64,000 nt of DNA from Francisella philomiragia subsp. philomiragia ATCC 25015 (GTDB lineage: Bacteria > Pseudomonadota > Gammaproteobacteria > Francisellales > Francisellaceae). Positions 44,562 through 53,991 of this stretch are shown here, piece by piece. The notes beneath the pieces were generated by a model. The model saw nothing but the letters and a program-made list of their open reading frames with translations. It ran no database searches and had not been told where the DNA came from. The stretch spans positions 358,619 through 422,618 of the forward strand of contig NZ_DS999316.1 in NCBI RefSeq assembly GCF_000156715.1, given 5' to 3'. Each line of letters starts with the position of its first letter. Positions within the stretch are counted from its first letter, which is position 1. A program made the position numbers and the translations under genes.

Positions 44562-45062
44562 ATGATTCCATTTTTTAAAACTGATAAAAAATCTGGCGAA
44601 AAATCAGAAGAACTTATTAAAAAATTTAATGACCTACCTGCTTTTGTTGCAACTGGTGGAGAAATAGTTTTTGTCTCAGATGATTTTCATGAAGTACATC
44701 TAAGATTTAATTTGACAGATAATACTAAAAACTATCATGGTACTGGTTTTGGTGGAGCTATATACTCATCACTAGATCCAATTTATCCATTACAGTTATG
44801 TAATATTCTTGGTGATGATTATGTGGTTTGGGATTTATCAGCTAATATAGATTATCTTAGACCAATTACGCATCATGTTTATGCAAGATTTCTACTATCA
44901 CAAGAGATTATCAATAAAATAAAGCAAGATGTTATAACCAAAAATAAATCTGTAATTAGTTTACCAGTCTGCTATGAAGATACTGATAATAATATTTATG
45001 CTGAAGCAACCAAAACTATATATATTGCCGATCGAGAGTATTTCAATAATCGTAAAAAGTAG
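44562..45062 (+). CDS. DUF4442 hotdog-fold protein
   Basis: A 166-residue putative thioesterase-like protein. The hotdog pattern is visible: VHLRFNLTDNTKNYHGTGFG, then GAIYSSLDPIYPLQLCNILG (the helix with catalytic-type residues) and VWDLSANIDYLRPITHHVYA. DUF4442 proteins are predicted acyl-CoA/ACP thioesterases, mostly untested. It lies 16 nt after bioJ and converges with bioA (1-nt gap), so it could handle biotin-pathway or fatty-acyl thioesters; this is inference. Confidence 0.78.
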   Translation: MIPFFKTDKKSGEKSEELIKKFNDLPAFVATGGEIVFVSDDFHEVHLRFNLTDNTKNYHGTGFGGAIYSSLDPIYPLQLCNILGDDYVVWDLSANIDYLRPITHHVYARFLLSQEIINKIKQDVITKNKSVISLPVCYEDTDNNIYAEATKTIYIADREYFNNRKK

Positions 45063-45063
45063 T

Positions 45064-46350
45064 TTAACTAAATGTATTTAATATAGATTGTCTTGTTGCG
45101 TTCTTTAACAACTCAATTTCTTGTTGTGTACTATTTAGTGGTGGTAGCCAGTAGATAGTATTTCCTAATGGTCTTAATAATGCGCCTAATTTTATAGCTT
45201 CTCGATAAACATCTAGGCCAGCTCTTTTTTTATCAATATTTAAATCTGCTGCAATAATTGCTCCAATACCTCTGATATTTTTTATAATCGGTAATTGCTC
45301 TTGTAGCTCAAGAAAAGATTTACTAAATTGTTTTTCAAGATCTTTAACATTGTTAAGTATATATTCTTCTTCAAATATATCTAATACTGCATTTGCTACT
45401 ACAGCTCCTAAAACATTACCACTATGAGTATGTGAATGTAAAAAAGCTTTAGTTAACTCATCATCATAAAACATCTCATAATATTGATTTTTTGTCAAAA
45501 CAATACTAAAAGGTATAATCCCAGAGGTTAATCCTTTTGAAACACACAAAAAATCAGGCTTAATATCAAGATATTCATAAGCAAAAAATTTACCCAGTCG
45601 CCCTACTCCGGTCATTATCTCATCAAAAATAATATAAACATCATTTTCCTTACACCACCTACAAAGTCTATTTAAGTAATCTTTGCTATAAATCAACATA
45701 CCTCCAGCACCTTGACAAATTGGCTCTACTATTAAAGCATTAATAAATTCTTTGTGTTGTTCAAGATATTGTTGAGATTTACTCCAATAGACTTCAGCAT
45801 TTGCCCATAGTGGATCACTTTTGCCACTAACATACGGAATATTTTTTAACTTAAAACTATCAAATAATAATGGTTTATATGGATCAGAATATAAACCACA
45901 ATCACTAACACTCATAGTTGCCAATGTCTCACCATGATATGAGTTTTCAAGACAGACAAACTTAGTCTTTTTAGTTTGATTTTGAAAGCTTCTAAGGTGT
46001 GTCGTCATTTTTAGAGCTATCTCTACAGCACAAGATCCATCACTTGCGTATAAAGTTTTATCCATACCTGTCAAATTACAAATTCTTTGACTAAACCTAT
46101 CTATTTCATCATTTGTAGTATTTGCAAATATCGTATGCTCATATTTATCTAGTTGTGTCTTAAGCTTATCTATTATGTATGGATGTCTATGTCCAAGAGA
46201 TTTACACCACCAACTTGATGTAACATCAAAAAGCTTTCTATTATCTTTAGTGTAGATATATCTCCCTTCAGTTCTATAAACATTCATAGGAGGTGATTTT
46301 TCAAAGTCTTTCATTTGCGTGCATGGATGCCATATATTTGAGCTATACAT
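45064..46350 (-). CDS. bioA: Adenosylmethionine-8-amino-7-oxononanoate aminotransferase
   Basis: PLP-dependent class III aminotransferase converting KAPA to DAPA using S-adenosylmethionine. With the start at 46350 the product is 428 residues (E. coli 429) and begins SSNIWHPCTQMKDF, as in the family. Motifs: SSWWCKSLGHRHPYI, SDGSCAVEIALKM, the Asp in IIFDEIMTGVGRLG, and the PLP Lys in CVSKGLTSG. AAAAGG lies 8 nt upstream. An in-frame codon 45 nt further up has no such support and would sit in the operator region. Confidence 0.95.
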   Translation of the reverse strand: MYSSNIWHPCTQMKDFEKSPPMNVYRTEGRYIYTKDNRKLFDVTSSWWCKSLGHRHPYIIDKLKTQLDKYEHTIFANTTNDEIDRFSQRICNLTGMDKTLYASDGSCAVEIALKMTTHLRSFQNQTKKTKFVCLENSYHGETLATMSVSDCGLYSDPYKPLLFDSFKLKNIPYVSGKSDPLWANAEVYWSKSQQYLEQHKEFINALIVEPICQGAGGMLIYSKDYLNRLCRWCKENDVYIIFDEIMTGVGRLGKFFAYEYLDIKPDFLCVSKGLTSGIIPFSIVLTKNQYYEMFYDDELTKAFLHSHTHSGNVLGAVVANAVLDIFEEEYILNNVKDLEKQFSKSFLELQEQLPIIKNIRGIGAIIAADLNIDKKRAGLDVYREAIKLGALLRPLGNTIYWLPPLNSTQQEIELLKNATRQSILNTFS

Positions 46351-46351
46351 A

Positions 46352-46384
46352 TTGTAAACCTTTTGTAAAATATTAAGTTGACAT
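46352..46384. promoter_or_regulatory. Candidate BirA operator overlapping the bioA ribosome binding site
   Basis: TTGTAAACC (46352-46360), 15 bp, AGTTGACAT (46376-46384). The left half is identical to the E. coli BirA half-site; the right half matches GGTTTACAA/GGTTAACAA-type consensus at about 6 of 9. It covers the bioA Shine-Dalgarno and the bioB -35. The local birA has an N-terminal helix-turn-helix, so an operator is expected in this gap. Confidence 0.5.
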
Positions 46385-46405
46385 AAATTGTACACAAGAT
46401 ATAAA
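46378..46405 (+). promoter_or_regulatory. bioB promoter
   Basis: Perfect -35 TTGACA (46378-46383), 16-bp spacer, -10 TATAAA (46400-46405), 35 bp upstream of the bioB ATG. It faces the bioA promoter and overlaps both candidate BirA sites. Confidence 0.6.
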
Positions 46406-46416
46406 ATACTTTACAA
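46387..46416 (-). promoter_or_regulatory. bioA promoter with overlapping imperfect dyad
   Basis: On the minus strand TTGTAA (46416-46411), an 18-bp spacer and TACAAT (46392-46387) form a promoter for bioA. The same DNA holds an imperfect dyad, TTGTACACA (46388-46396) and ACTTTACAA (46408-46416), with an 11-bp spacer. Each half matches the BirA half-site at 7 of 9, but the spacing is shorter than in E. coli. Confidence 0.45.
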
Positions 46417-46440
46417 CTTTAAAACAATTTTTTATAAAAA

Positions 46441-47382
46441 ATGACATTGGAACAAATCAAAGAAATTTACTCAAGACCATTAACAGAATTAATTTTACAA
46501 GCCTTAGAAATTCACAACAAAAACTTTGGTAATGATATTGAGTTATGCTCACTAAAAAGTATCAAAACTGGTACTTGCCCAGAAGACTGTAAATATTGTC
46601 CTCAAAGTGGCCATTACAATACTAGTATCGAAAAGCATAAACTATTAGATAAAGATAGTATATTGGCAGAAGCAAAAAATGCGAAAGATGCTGGATCCAA
46701 AAGATTCTGTATGGGTGCTGCTTGGAAGCACATTCCTAAAAAAGACTTTGATCAAGTTGCTGAGATTATTACTGAAGTCAAAAATCTTGGCTTAGAAACA
46801 TGTGTGACTCTCGGAAGTATTAATGCTGATGAAGCAACTAAGCTAAAGCAAGCAGGACTGGATTACTACAATCATAATCTTGATACTTCAAGAGAATTTT
46901 ACCCAGAAATAATTACCACACGTAAATTTGAAGAAAGAATTGAAACTATTAGAAATGTTGCTAACGCTGATATAAATGTCTGTTGTGGTGGTATATTGGG
47001 TATGGGTGAATCTCTAGATGATAGATTTAATTTATTACTAGAGTTATTACAACTACCTGCTGCTCCAAAAAGTATTCCTATCAATACATTAATACCTGTT
47101 AAAGGAACTCCTTTAGGAGATAAATATACAAATGCTCAAATTGATAGTTTTGAATTAGTAAGATTTATTGCAACTACAAGAATACTATTTCCACAAGCAC
47201 GCCTAAGATTATCAGCAGGTAGAGAAAATATGTCTTTGGAAACTCAAACTCTATGTTTTCTTGCTGGTATTAACTCAATATTTTATGGTAATAAATTATT
47301 AACAGAGAATAATGCTACTGTTAATTCTGATAATTTTTTATTAGCTAAGCTTGGTTTGGAATCAAATGTCGAATTATGTTAA
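46441..47382 (+). CDS. bioB: Biotin synthase
   Basis: Radical-SAM enzyme that inserts sulfur into dethiobiotin. The 313-residue protein has the cluster motif [17 protein letters not shown] with Cys46, Cys50 and Cys53. Others are [48 protein letters not shown], and the second-cluster ligand Arg region RLSAGRE. It heads bioB-F-C-D with overlaps between successive genes and depends on Fe-S supply, for example the SUF genes in this window. Confidence 0.97.
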   Translation: MTLEQIKEIYSRPLTELILQALEIHNKNFGNDIELCSLKSIKTGTCPEDCKYCPQSGHYNTSIEKHKLLDKDSILAEAKNAKDAGSKRFCMGAAWKHIPKKDFDQVAEIITEVKNLGLETCVTLGSINADEATKLKQAGLDYYNHNLDTSREFYPEIITTRKFEERIETIRNVANADINVCCGGILGMGESLDDRFNLLLELLQLPAAPKSIPINTLIPVKGTPLGDKYTNAQIDSFELVRFIATTRILFPQARLRLSAGRENMSLETQTLCFLAGINSIFYGNKLLTENNATVNSDNFLLAKLGLESNVELC

Positions 47383-48494
47383 ACCTACAAGACAAATATA
47401 CTCAATATCAAAAGGATAATTTATTAAGAGAGTTAACTCCTTTTGTAAAGGATGATTCCACTATTGATTTTACAACTAGCGATTATTTAGATCTATCATC
47501 AGCACACAATCTTAAAGATGCCATAGTAACTGGTTTTGATAAATATGGTTTTGGAAGTAAGGGATCTAATATAGTCTGTGGTTACACCGATGAAACACAG
47601 CAATTTGAATATGAGTTTGCAAAGTTTGTTAACTATCCTAGAGCTATATTTTTTAGTTCAGGGTTTATGGCAAATTTAGCAATTTATTCAACACTATTTA
47701 GTAAGCATGATAGTATCTTTGCAGATAAGTATATCCATGCATCTATTATTGATGGAATCAAACTTTCACAAGCTAAACTAAAAAGATACAAACATCAACA
47801 ATTAGGTCACCTTCAAGATATATATGATGGCAAGAGCTTCACTACAACAGAAGGAGTCTTTAGTACCTCAGGTTCAATTACTCAACTTGATAAATTAGCT
47901 AAAATCACACCAGAAAAGCTTATAGTTGATGAGGCTCATAGTTTTGGAGTTTTAGGTAAAAATGGTCGTGGCGCAATCAACTACTTTCAAATAAGCTATA
48001 AAAATTGTCCTATCTGTATTTTTCCTCTTGGTAAAGCATTTGGTGGAGTCGGTGCTGTGGTTTGTACTACAGAAGCAATTGCAGAATACCTAATACAATT
48101 TGCACGTAACTATATCTATACAACAGCATTACCACCAATGATATTAAAAGCTGCTTTGATACAACTAAAAAACCTTGAAAAGGCTAATGATAATCGAGCA
48201 AAACTTCAACAAAATATCATTTTTTTTAATGAACTATGTGATGATAAAGATCTTGAACTAGTGTCTAAAGATTTATCACCTATTAGAAGTATCCAACTAA
48301 ATGATGCTAATCTAGCGATTAGATTAAAGGATAAGCTCTTTGAAAATAAAATAATAGTGTCTTGTTTTAGATATCCTACAGTACCTAAAGATCAAGCTAT
48401 ATTGAGATTTTCACTACACAGTAATAACACCTTTGACCAAATTCATCAGGCTTTAGAAATTATCTCAAAAGAGGTCAAATATGAACATATATGA
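47376..48494 (+). CDS. bioF: 8-amino-7-oxononanoate synthase
   Basis: PLP-dependent condensation of pimeloyl-ACP and alanine to KAPA. The 372-residue protein shows [34 protein letters not shown], the PLP-binding set [17 protein letters not shown], and catalytic Lys in [14 protein letters not shown]. Start overlaps bioB by 7 nt. Slightly shorter than E. coli BioF (384), with no missing motif. Confidence 0.94.
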   Translation: MLNLQDKYTQYQKDNLLRELTPFVKDDSTIDFTTSDYLDLSSAHNLKDAIVTGFDKYGFGSKGSNIVCGYTDETQQFEYEFAKFVNYPRAIFFSSGFMANLAIYSTLFSKHDSIFADKYIHASIIDGIKLSQAKLKRYKHQQLGHLQDIYDGKSFTTTEGVFSTSGSITQLDKLAKITPEKLIVDEAHSFGVLGKNGRGAINYFQISYKNCPICIFPLGKAFGGVGAVVCTTEAIAEYLIQFARNYIYTTALPPMILKAALIQLKNLEKANDNRAKLQQNIIFFNELCDDKDLELVSKDLSPIRSIQLNDANLAIRLKDKLFENKIIVSCFRYPTVPKDQAILRFSLHSNNTFDQIHQALEIISKEVKYEHI

Positions 48495-49215
48495 TCAAGT
48501 TAAAAGTAACTTTGCAAAAGCTACAGATTACTCTAAAAACTCAACTATCCAAAATCAAGTACGCCAATTACTTTTAGAGCAGACACTAAACTACTCAAGA
48601 CTAGTTAGCTACAATCATACTAACAATATTCTAAATTTAGGAGTACGCGACTTATCAGAGCCATTAGAACTTAATAGGATATTTTCAGCAAAGCAAATAG
48701 ATGCTTGCGATATTGCTTTAACAAAAAATTCAAAATATACAAATATAAACACACTAAAACTTAATTTTGATACAGATCTACGTCTACTTAAAAATAGCTA
48801 TGATTTAATATTTTCAAATATGTCGTTCCAATGGAGCCAAAACATAGAATCATTAATTAAAAATCTGGCAAAAAAATTAAATAATCGTGCAATTTTAGCC
48901 TTTAGTACTGTTTTAGATAACAATTTTCATCAAGTAAAAGACATACTAAGAATAAATAAAATGCACAGTAGTTCTAATATTTTAGACTTTATCAGAAAAT
49001 CTAACTTGAACTGCCTACATCATGAAGATTTATATTTAGATATTAAATTCAATAACTTTAAAGAACTAACAAATCATCTAAAATCTACGGGAGTTAATAC
49101 TTATACAGGAAGCAATAATAAACCTAGCTTTTCAAATATCAAAAAGTTTCTTACAAATACTGACCGTATAAACCTTAGTTATCATATTGGTCTATTTATA
49201 TGTTTTAAGGAATAG
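48481..49215 (+). CDS. bioC: Malonyl-ACP O-methyltransferase BioC (divergent)
   Basis: SAM-dependent methyltransferase that masks malonyl-ACP to start pimelate synthesis. The 244-residue product fits BioC by position (bioF-bioC-bioD) and by [20 protein letters not shown] at the start and the core FSNMSFQWSQNIESLIKNLA, where 'W' and the ST of LAFSTVL are typical. The usual SAM loop (D/E-x-G-x-G-x-G) is replaced by ILNLGVRDLSEPLELN, so cofactor binding may be non-canonical. Overlaps bioF by 14 nt. Confidence 0.83.
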   Translation: MNIYDQVKSNFAKATDYSKNSTIQNQVRQLLLEQTLNYSRLVSYNHTNNILNLGVRDLSEPLELNRIFSAKQIDACDIALTKNSKYTNINTLKLNFDTDLRLLKNSYDLIFSNMSFQWSQNIESLIKNLAKKLNNRAILAFSTVLDNNFHQVKDILRINKMHSSSNILDFIRKSNLNCLHHEDLYLDIKFNNFKELTNHLKSTGVNTYTGSNNKPSFSNIKKFLTNTDRINLSYHIGLFICFKE

Positions 49216-49218
49216 TTT

Positions 49219-49899
49219 ATGAAAAAGTTTTTTATAATTGGTACTGATACTGAAGTAGGCAAAACATATATCTCTACCAAACTCATTGAAGCTTGTGAGT
49301 ATGAAAATATTAAATCACTTTGTTTGAAACCTGTAGCATCTGGACAAAGTCAATTTTCAGAACTGTGTGAAGATATAGAGAATATTCTAAATGCTTATAA
49401 GAACAAATTTACAGCAGATGAAATAAACCTAATTTCATTCAGTGAAGCAGTTGCCCCACATATAATAGCAGCAAAATCAAAAGTAGATATTTCAATTGAA
49501 AATCTCAAGCAATTTATTGAAGATAAGTATACTCGTCGAGATTTAGATATTCTATTTATCGAAGGAGCTGGTGGATTATTAACTCCATACTCAAACTATT
49601 CTACCCAGTTTGATCTAATAAAAGCTCTGCAAATACCAGTACTACTAGTATCAGCTATAAAAGTTGGTTGCATAAACCATACCTTACTAACTATAAATGA
49701 GTTAAATCGTCATAATATTAAATTAGCTGGTTGGATTGCTAATTGTAATGACTCAAATATCAAATACATTGATGAACAAATAAATACTATAGAACAACTA
49801 TCAGGATATAAGTGTAGTGCAAAAATTTCTCAAAATGCTGATTATTTAGATTTTATAGATTTATCCAAGATACTAATATCGCCAGAAGAAAATGAATAA
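49219..49899 (+). CDS. bioD: Dethiobiotin synthetase
   Basis: ATP-dependent carboxylation and ring closure of DAPA to dethiobiotin. The 226-residue protein has the P-loop [22 protein letters not shown], and the Mg-binding [12 protein letters not shown]. It starts 3 nt after bioC. Its last 58 nt overlap the 3' end of the convergent birA gene. Confidence 0.95.
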   Translation: MKKFFIIGTDTEVGKTYISTKLIEACEYENIKSLCLKPVASGQSQFSELCEDIENILNAYKNKFTADEINLISFSEAVAPHIIAAKSKVDISIENLKQFIEDKYTRRDLDILFIEGAGGLLTPYSNYSTQFDLIKALQIPVLLVSAIKVGCINHTLLTINELNRHNIKLAGWIANCNDSNIKYIDEQINTIEQLSGYKCSAKISQNADYLDFIDLSKILISPEENE

Positions 49900-50804
49900 T
49901 TCCCTTCACTATTCTTAATAAGAATTTCGCCATTATTTGCTAGGCCAACATAGTTACAGTTATTATAAGTTTTATCAACTAAAGCCAATGAAAACTCTTT
50001 ATCTCTTAGATAATTAAGTGATTCAAATTCATTTTTAAAATATGTAAAACCTTTATTAATAAAAACTGCTAAATCTTCTTTAATAGCCTTGATAATTTGT
50101 ATAGTTAGGTTAGTTCGATTAGCATGGCGTTGAGATTGTAACTTTATTGATGTCCAATCTTTAGATATTTCTTCATTATATTGCATATTAACATTTATAC
50201 CAAAACCTATAAATAGCTTCGCTCTACCATTAATTTCGGCACTAACATTTATAATAATACCAGCTATCTTTTTATCATCTACATAGATATCATTAGGCCA
50301 TTTTAATTTAGCATCTAAGTTAATATTTTTTAGAACTCTTGCAATACTGATTCCTACAACTAAGGATAATCCATTAAGTTTCGATATATCTAGCTCAACT
50401 ACTTCAAGCATAGTACAATAGATATTTTTACCAAATGGTGAAATCCATTTACGTTTAAATCGTCCAAATCCATCTGTTTGAAATTCTGAGATAAAAATTG
50501 CATTCTCACTATACTTAGCTTGATTTTCTATTGCATATTTAGATGTTGAGTCTATAGAATAAAAATAATTTATATTATTAAAAACTTTAGCTAGTTCATC
50601 AACCTTTATTAGATCTAATTTTTCTTGGAGTCGATATCCAACTCTTGAGTTAGAAGATACTATTATTTGATAGTTATCCTTAAGTGCTTTGATATTTTTT
50701 GAAATTGCTGCTCTTGATATACCTAACTTTTGGGCAATATCTTCACCACTTACATATTTTTTATCATCTAAAAAGGTTAATATTTGTTGTTGAGTTTTGT
50801 TCAT
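49842..50804 (-). CDS. birA: Bifunctional biotin ligase/repressor BirA
   Basis: Attaches biotin to acetyl-CoA carboxylase and, as biotinoyl-AMP complex, represses the bio genes. The 320-residue protein starts with a winged helix-turn-helix ([20 protein letters not shown] then [11 protein letters not shown]), so it can bind DNA. The ligase domain has the loop [35 protein letters not shown] and a C-terminal SH3-like part. It ends inside the convergent bioD gene (58-nt overlap), a possible site of antisense interference. Confidence 0.94.
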   Translation of the reverse strand: MNKTQQQILTFLDDKKYVSGEDIAQKLGISRAAISKNIKALKDNYQIIVSSNSRVGYRLQEKLDLIKVDELAKVFNNINYFYSIDSTSKYAIENQAKYSENAIFISEFQTDGFGRFKRKWISPFGKNIYCTMLEVVELDISKLNGLSLVVGISIARVLKNINLDAKLKWPNDIYVDDKKIAGIIINVSAEINGRAKLFIGFGINVNMQYNEEISKDWTSIKLQSQRHANRTNLTIQIIKAIKEDLAVFINKGFTYFKNEFESLNYLRDKEFSLALVDKTYNNCNYVGLANNGEILIKNSEGNYSFSSGDISILDKSIKSK

Positions 50805-50827
50805 TTAGCCTTGCTCTTTTAACAAAA

Positions 50828-51712
50828 TCATAAATTGCTACTTCTATCCAAATAAACAGCTGCAGCACCAAAAACCTGAAAATCACCTTCGGTTTCTGAC
50901 CATTCTATTTTAATTTTTTTAGCCGACTGAGTAAAGGCAAATGTTTTAATCTCTTCCCACATTGCTTTTTCAAAATATTCTCTAGCTGACATTATTGATC
51001 CTGCAATTATTATCACCTCTGGATCTAAAGTATACATAATAGACTTTATTGCTACTCCAAGATGTTTACCAAATTGCTTATAGATGTCTATAGCATCGCT
51101 ATCATTATTTCTTGCTCGTTTAAGGATCTCAACACCTTCAATACCTATCTTTTTTATAAAGAATTGGCCACTACAATAATCCTCCAAGATTCCATCTAAA
51201 TATGGTAACATGCCAAACTCTCCTGCTCCGCAATTAGAGTCTTTTAGTAAAGAGCCTTTATTGATAATACCGCCACCAATACCCGTGCCTATTGTAATAC
51301 CAACGAAATTTTCATGCTCTTTGCCCTTGCCATATAGTCTTTGACCTATAGCAAAACAATTAGCATCATTATCTATAAAAACTGGTACTTTAAACTTTGC
51401 CTCTAGTATTTCTTTTAGATGAATCTCTTGCCATGATTTAATATTTTGTACATCATATACAATTCCCTTCTCTCGATCTGCAACACTAGGAATACCAACG
51501 CCTATGCCCTCTACTTCAGAAGTGAAAACTTTTGCTATAGTATCTATGACAACATCAATAACAGATTGAGCATTATGTTCTGCATCTGGCGGAATTTTGC
51601 TCAAGTAAGAGTCTAATAAATTTTCTCCACATACCCTACCAGCATTCACTTTAGTGCCACCAATATCAACACCAACCACAGTTCTATTCTTAATTTGAAT
51701 TTCTTTACTCAT
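50828..51712 (-). CDS. ROK-family sugar kinase lacking the zinc motif
   Basis: Probable hexose or N-acetylhexosamine kinase. The 294-residue protein has the phosphate loop VVGVDIGGTKVNAG, catalytic Asp in VPVFIDNDANCFAIG, GITIGTGIGGGIINKG, and GAGEFGMLPY where the substrate His normally stands. The usual ROK zinc signature (CxCGxxGCxE) is absent: EFGMLPYLDGILEDYCSGQF runs straight on. It is downstream of an MFS carrier by 11 nt, so the two probably handle one sugar. Substrate unknown. Confidence 0.85.
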   Translation of the reverse strand: MSKEIQIKNRTVVGVDIGGTKVNAGRVCGENLLDSYLSKIPPDAEHNAQSVIDVVIDTIAKVFTSEVEGIGVGIPSVADREKGIVYDVQNIKSWQEIHLKEILEAKFKVPVFIDNDANCFAIGQRLYGKGKEHENFVGITIGTGIGGGIINKGSLLKDSNCGAGEFGMLPYLDGILEDYCSGQFFIKKIGIEGVEILKRARNNDSDAIDIYKQFGKHLGVAIKSIMYTLDPEVIIIAGSIMSAREYFEKAMWEEIKTFAFTQSAKKIKIEWSETEGDFQVFGAAAVYLDRSSNL

Positions 51713-51723
51713 ATCACTTCAAC

Positions 51724-52974
51724 TTATTTTTTAAATAATTCTGTTAGCTTTATAGTTTTATTATCAATTAATGGCTTAGCTGTTATGGCTACATATAAAA
51801 TATATATTATAGTTAGATATACAAAACACATTCCTATTCTTAAGCCTAAGATATCTCCAATATTACCAACCACTAATGGCACTATAGCACCACCAATTAT
51901 CCCCGTACAGAATATTCCTGATACTGTTCCATGATGTGATTTTAGAGAATTCATTCCTAATGAGAAAACCCCTCCATACATTATCGATGTCAAAAAACCA
52001 CAAACAGGGAAAAATATCAAAGCCATAGTAGCCGATCCAAACAATGCTAGAGACAATGATATTAGTTGTAAGATTAGAAATACTTTCAAAATATTTTTGA
52101 CATTATATAGTTTCAATAAAACTATACCTAAAATACCGCCAACACATTGCATGATCCAGAATAATGCTACTGTAGTATTGCCTACAGTTTCGGTATTAAA
52201 GCCATGATAATCACTCAAGAATTTAGAAATCCAGACACTAATTCCTTGTTCTTGACCAACATAAGCAAAGATCGCTAAGAAATATATTATTACGACTTTA
52301 TTCTTTAAAAGATGTAATACAGTAGCAAAACCCTCCAATTTCTCATCTTCCTTCAACTCAACTTTTGGAAACTTAATTAAAGCAATAAATATTACTAGCA
52401 AAAACATTACAATTGCATTGAACCAATAAATAGCAACCCAACTAAAGTTTGTCCCTGTTAGCTTATTAAAAAATAGTAAAAAATAATTACTATCTCCAGA
52501 ATATGGAAGATTCATAACTAAATAAGATAGTACAAATGGACTAACAAATGATGCTCCTCCAAAAAATACTTGCTGTAATACAGAGAAAAATGAGTAATTC
52601 TCCTCTCCACCAGCAACTCTTAATAAAGGCCAAAAAGCAACTTGTAATATCGCAGCAGCTGTACCAACTATAAATAAACTTACAATATAAGTAAGATAGC
52701 TAACTTTTAGACAGAATAAAATTGAACCCAGAGAGCCCAATAAAAAAGCAAATAAGATCATCTTTTTGGATCCATATTTCTCTAGCGCATAGCCTGCCGG
52801 AATTGAAATAATGTAAGCTATAAAAAATGCAAACGGTAAAACCCCAGCTTGCGAAAGTGTCAAATGCAGATCATTAGTTGCATCTGGGATTATAGGTCCT
52901 AGAATATTAGTCACAAATGATACAGCAAAAAAGCCAATCATCACCACAGATACTATTAAATAGTTTTTTTTCAT
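51724..52974 (-). CDS. FucP-like MFS sugar transporter
   Basis: A 416-residue MFS carrier with 12 predicted membrane segments. It resembles the FucP/GluP (FHS) branch: YIISIPAGYALEKYGSKKMI after helix 2, RVAGGEENYSFFSVLQQVFF with the Glu-containing loop, and GQEQGISVWISKFLSDYHGF in the second half. It is upstream of the ROK kinase gene, consistent with import and phosphorylation of the same sugar. The 269-bp upstream gap contains no clear operator. Confidence 0.82.
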   Translation of the reverse strand: MKKNYLIVSVVMIGFFAVSFVTNILGPIIPDATNDLHLTLSQAGVLPFAFFIAYIISIPAGYALEKYGSKKMILFAFLLGSLGSILFCLKVSYLTYIVSLFIVGTAAAILQVAFWPLLRVAGGEENYSFFSVLQQVFFGGASFVSPFVLSYLVMNLPYSGDSNYFLLFFNKLTGTNFSWVAIYWFNAIVMFLLVIFIALIKFPKVELKEDEKLEGFATVLHLLKNKVVIIYFLAIFAYVGQEQGISVWISKFLSDYHGFNTETVGNTTVALFWIMQCVGGILGIVLLKLYNVKNILKVFLILQLISLSLALFGSATMALIFFPVCGFLTSIMYGGVFSLGMNSLKSHHGTVSGIFCTGIIGGAIVPLVVGNIGDILGLRIGMCFVYLTIIYILYVAITAKPLIDNKTIKLTELFKK

Positions 52975-53243
52975 AAAATTTGCCTCAAAAAATTTCTAAG
53001 TATGAACCCGTAAGCCTTAAATTACCACTTAATAAAAGCATAAGATAATCAAAAGCTTACTTTTAACAAATATAATACATAATTCAACTTTATACTATTA
53101 AATAGATATTTTTATTGAGTATTTTTAATTCAAAAAAATAGTAAATATGCTTTTAATCAAACATCTTTGAGTTATTACTATTACTAAAAAAAATATTAAA
53201 GCTTATAATGTTAACTGGAACAAAAACAATTCTGGAGATCTAA

Positions 53244-53984
53244 ATGAAAATAGAAGATGTTAAAAAAAATGTTTTTTCGATGCCGCTAGTATCGCCTACA
53301 GCAAATAGAATAGTTTATAAATTTACAAATAGAGAATACTTCATAATCGACTATATAGCAGATATAGAAATCCTAAAAAAATATGTACCAGAGCCCCTTA
53401 AACCAACTGGTCTTGTAAAATTTGAATTCATGAAAATGCATGATGCAAATGGTTTTGGTAGCTTTAATGAAGCTGGACAACTTATTGAAGTTGAATTTGA
53501 GGGTAAGAAAGGCTTATATTCCCATATTATGCTATTAGATAATTTACCGTCAATCGCTGCCGGACGTGAAATATGGGGCTTTCCAAAAAAATATGCTCAC
53601 CCTACTCTTACAGTAGATTCTGATACATTACTAGGTACAGTAAAATATAACAGTGTTGATGTGGCTTTTGGAACAATGGGATATAAATATCAAGAGCTTG
53701 ATAAAGATGCTATCAAAAAATCGCTAGAAGAAACCCCTAACTTCTTACTTAAAACCATACCTCATGTTAATGGTAGAGATGTAAGTATTTGTGAACTTGT
53801 AAAGTACCATGTTAAAGATGTAACTGTAAAAGGTGCATGGACTGGACCTGTAGATTTGCAAGTATTTAATCATGTTCAAGCAGCTCTTCATCATTTACCT
53901 GTTTTAGAAATTGTCAAAGGTTCTCACTTTATCGCTGATGTTACATTAGGTTTTGGTAAAGTAGTTTTTGATTATCTTAAGTAG
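53244..53984 (+). CDS. adc: Acetoacetate decarboxylase
   Basis: Decarboxylates acetoacetate to acetone and CO2 via a Schiff base. The 246-residue protein fits the clostridial enzyme in length and order: an opening MKIEDVKKNVFSMPLVSP, central GREIWGFPKKYAHPTL with the Schiff-base Lys and its Lys neighbour, and FGTMGYKY. GGAG lies 7 nt before the ATG. A 3-hydroxybutyrate dehydrogenase gene, which makes acetoacetate, is 1.2 kb downstream. Other ADC-superfamily functions cannot be excluded. Confidence 0.88.
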   Translation: MKIEDVKKNVFSMPLVSPTANRIVYKFTNREYFIIDYIADIEILKKYVPEPLKPTGLVKFEFMKMHDANGFGSFNEAGQLIEVEFEGKKGLYSHIMLLDNLPSIAAGREIWGFPKKYAHPTLTVDSDTLLGTVKYNSVDVAFGTMGYKYQELDKDAIKKSLEETPNFLLKTIPHVNGRDVSICELVKYHVKDVTVKGAWTGPVDLQVFNHVQAALHHLPVLEIVKGSHFIADVTLGFGKVVFDYLK

Positions 53985-53991
53985 TATTTTC

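Noticed and set aside
46351-46395. 15-codon extension of bioA
   Set aside because: The ATG at 46350 gives the correct family length and has AAAAGG upstream; the extension covers the regulatory region.
52975-53243. Largest intergenic gap, examined for RNA genes or riboswitches
   Set aside because: No cloverleaf, riboswitch core or strong hairpin found; only AT-rich sequence with weak TTGA/TCAA repeats.
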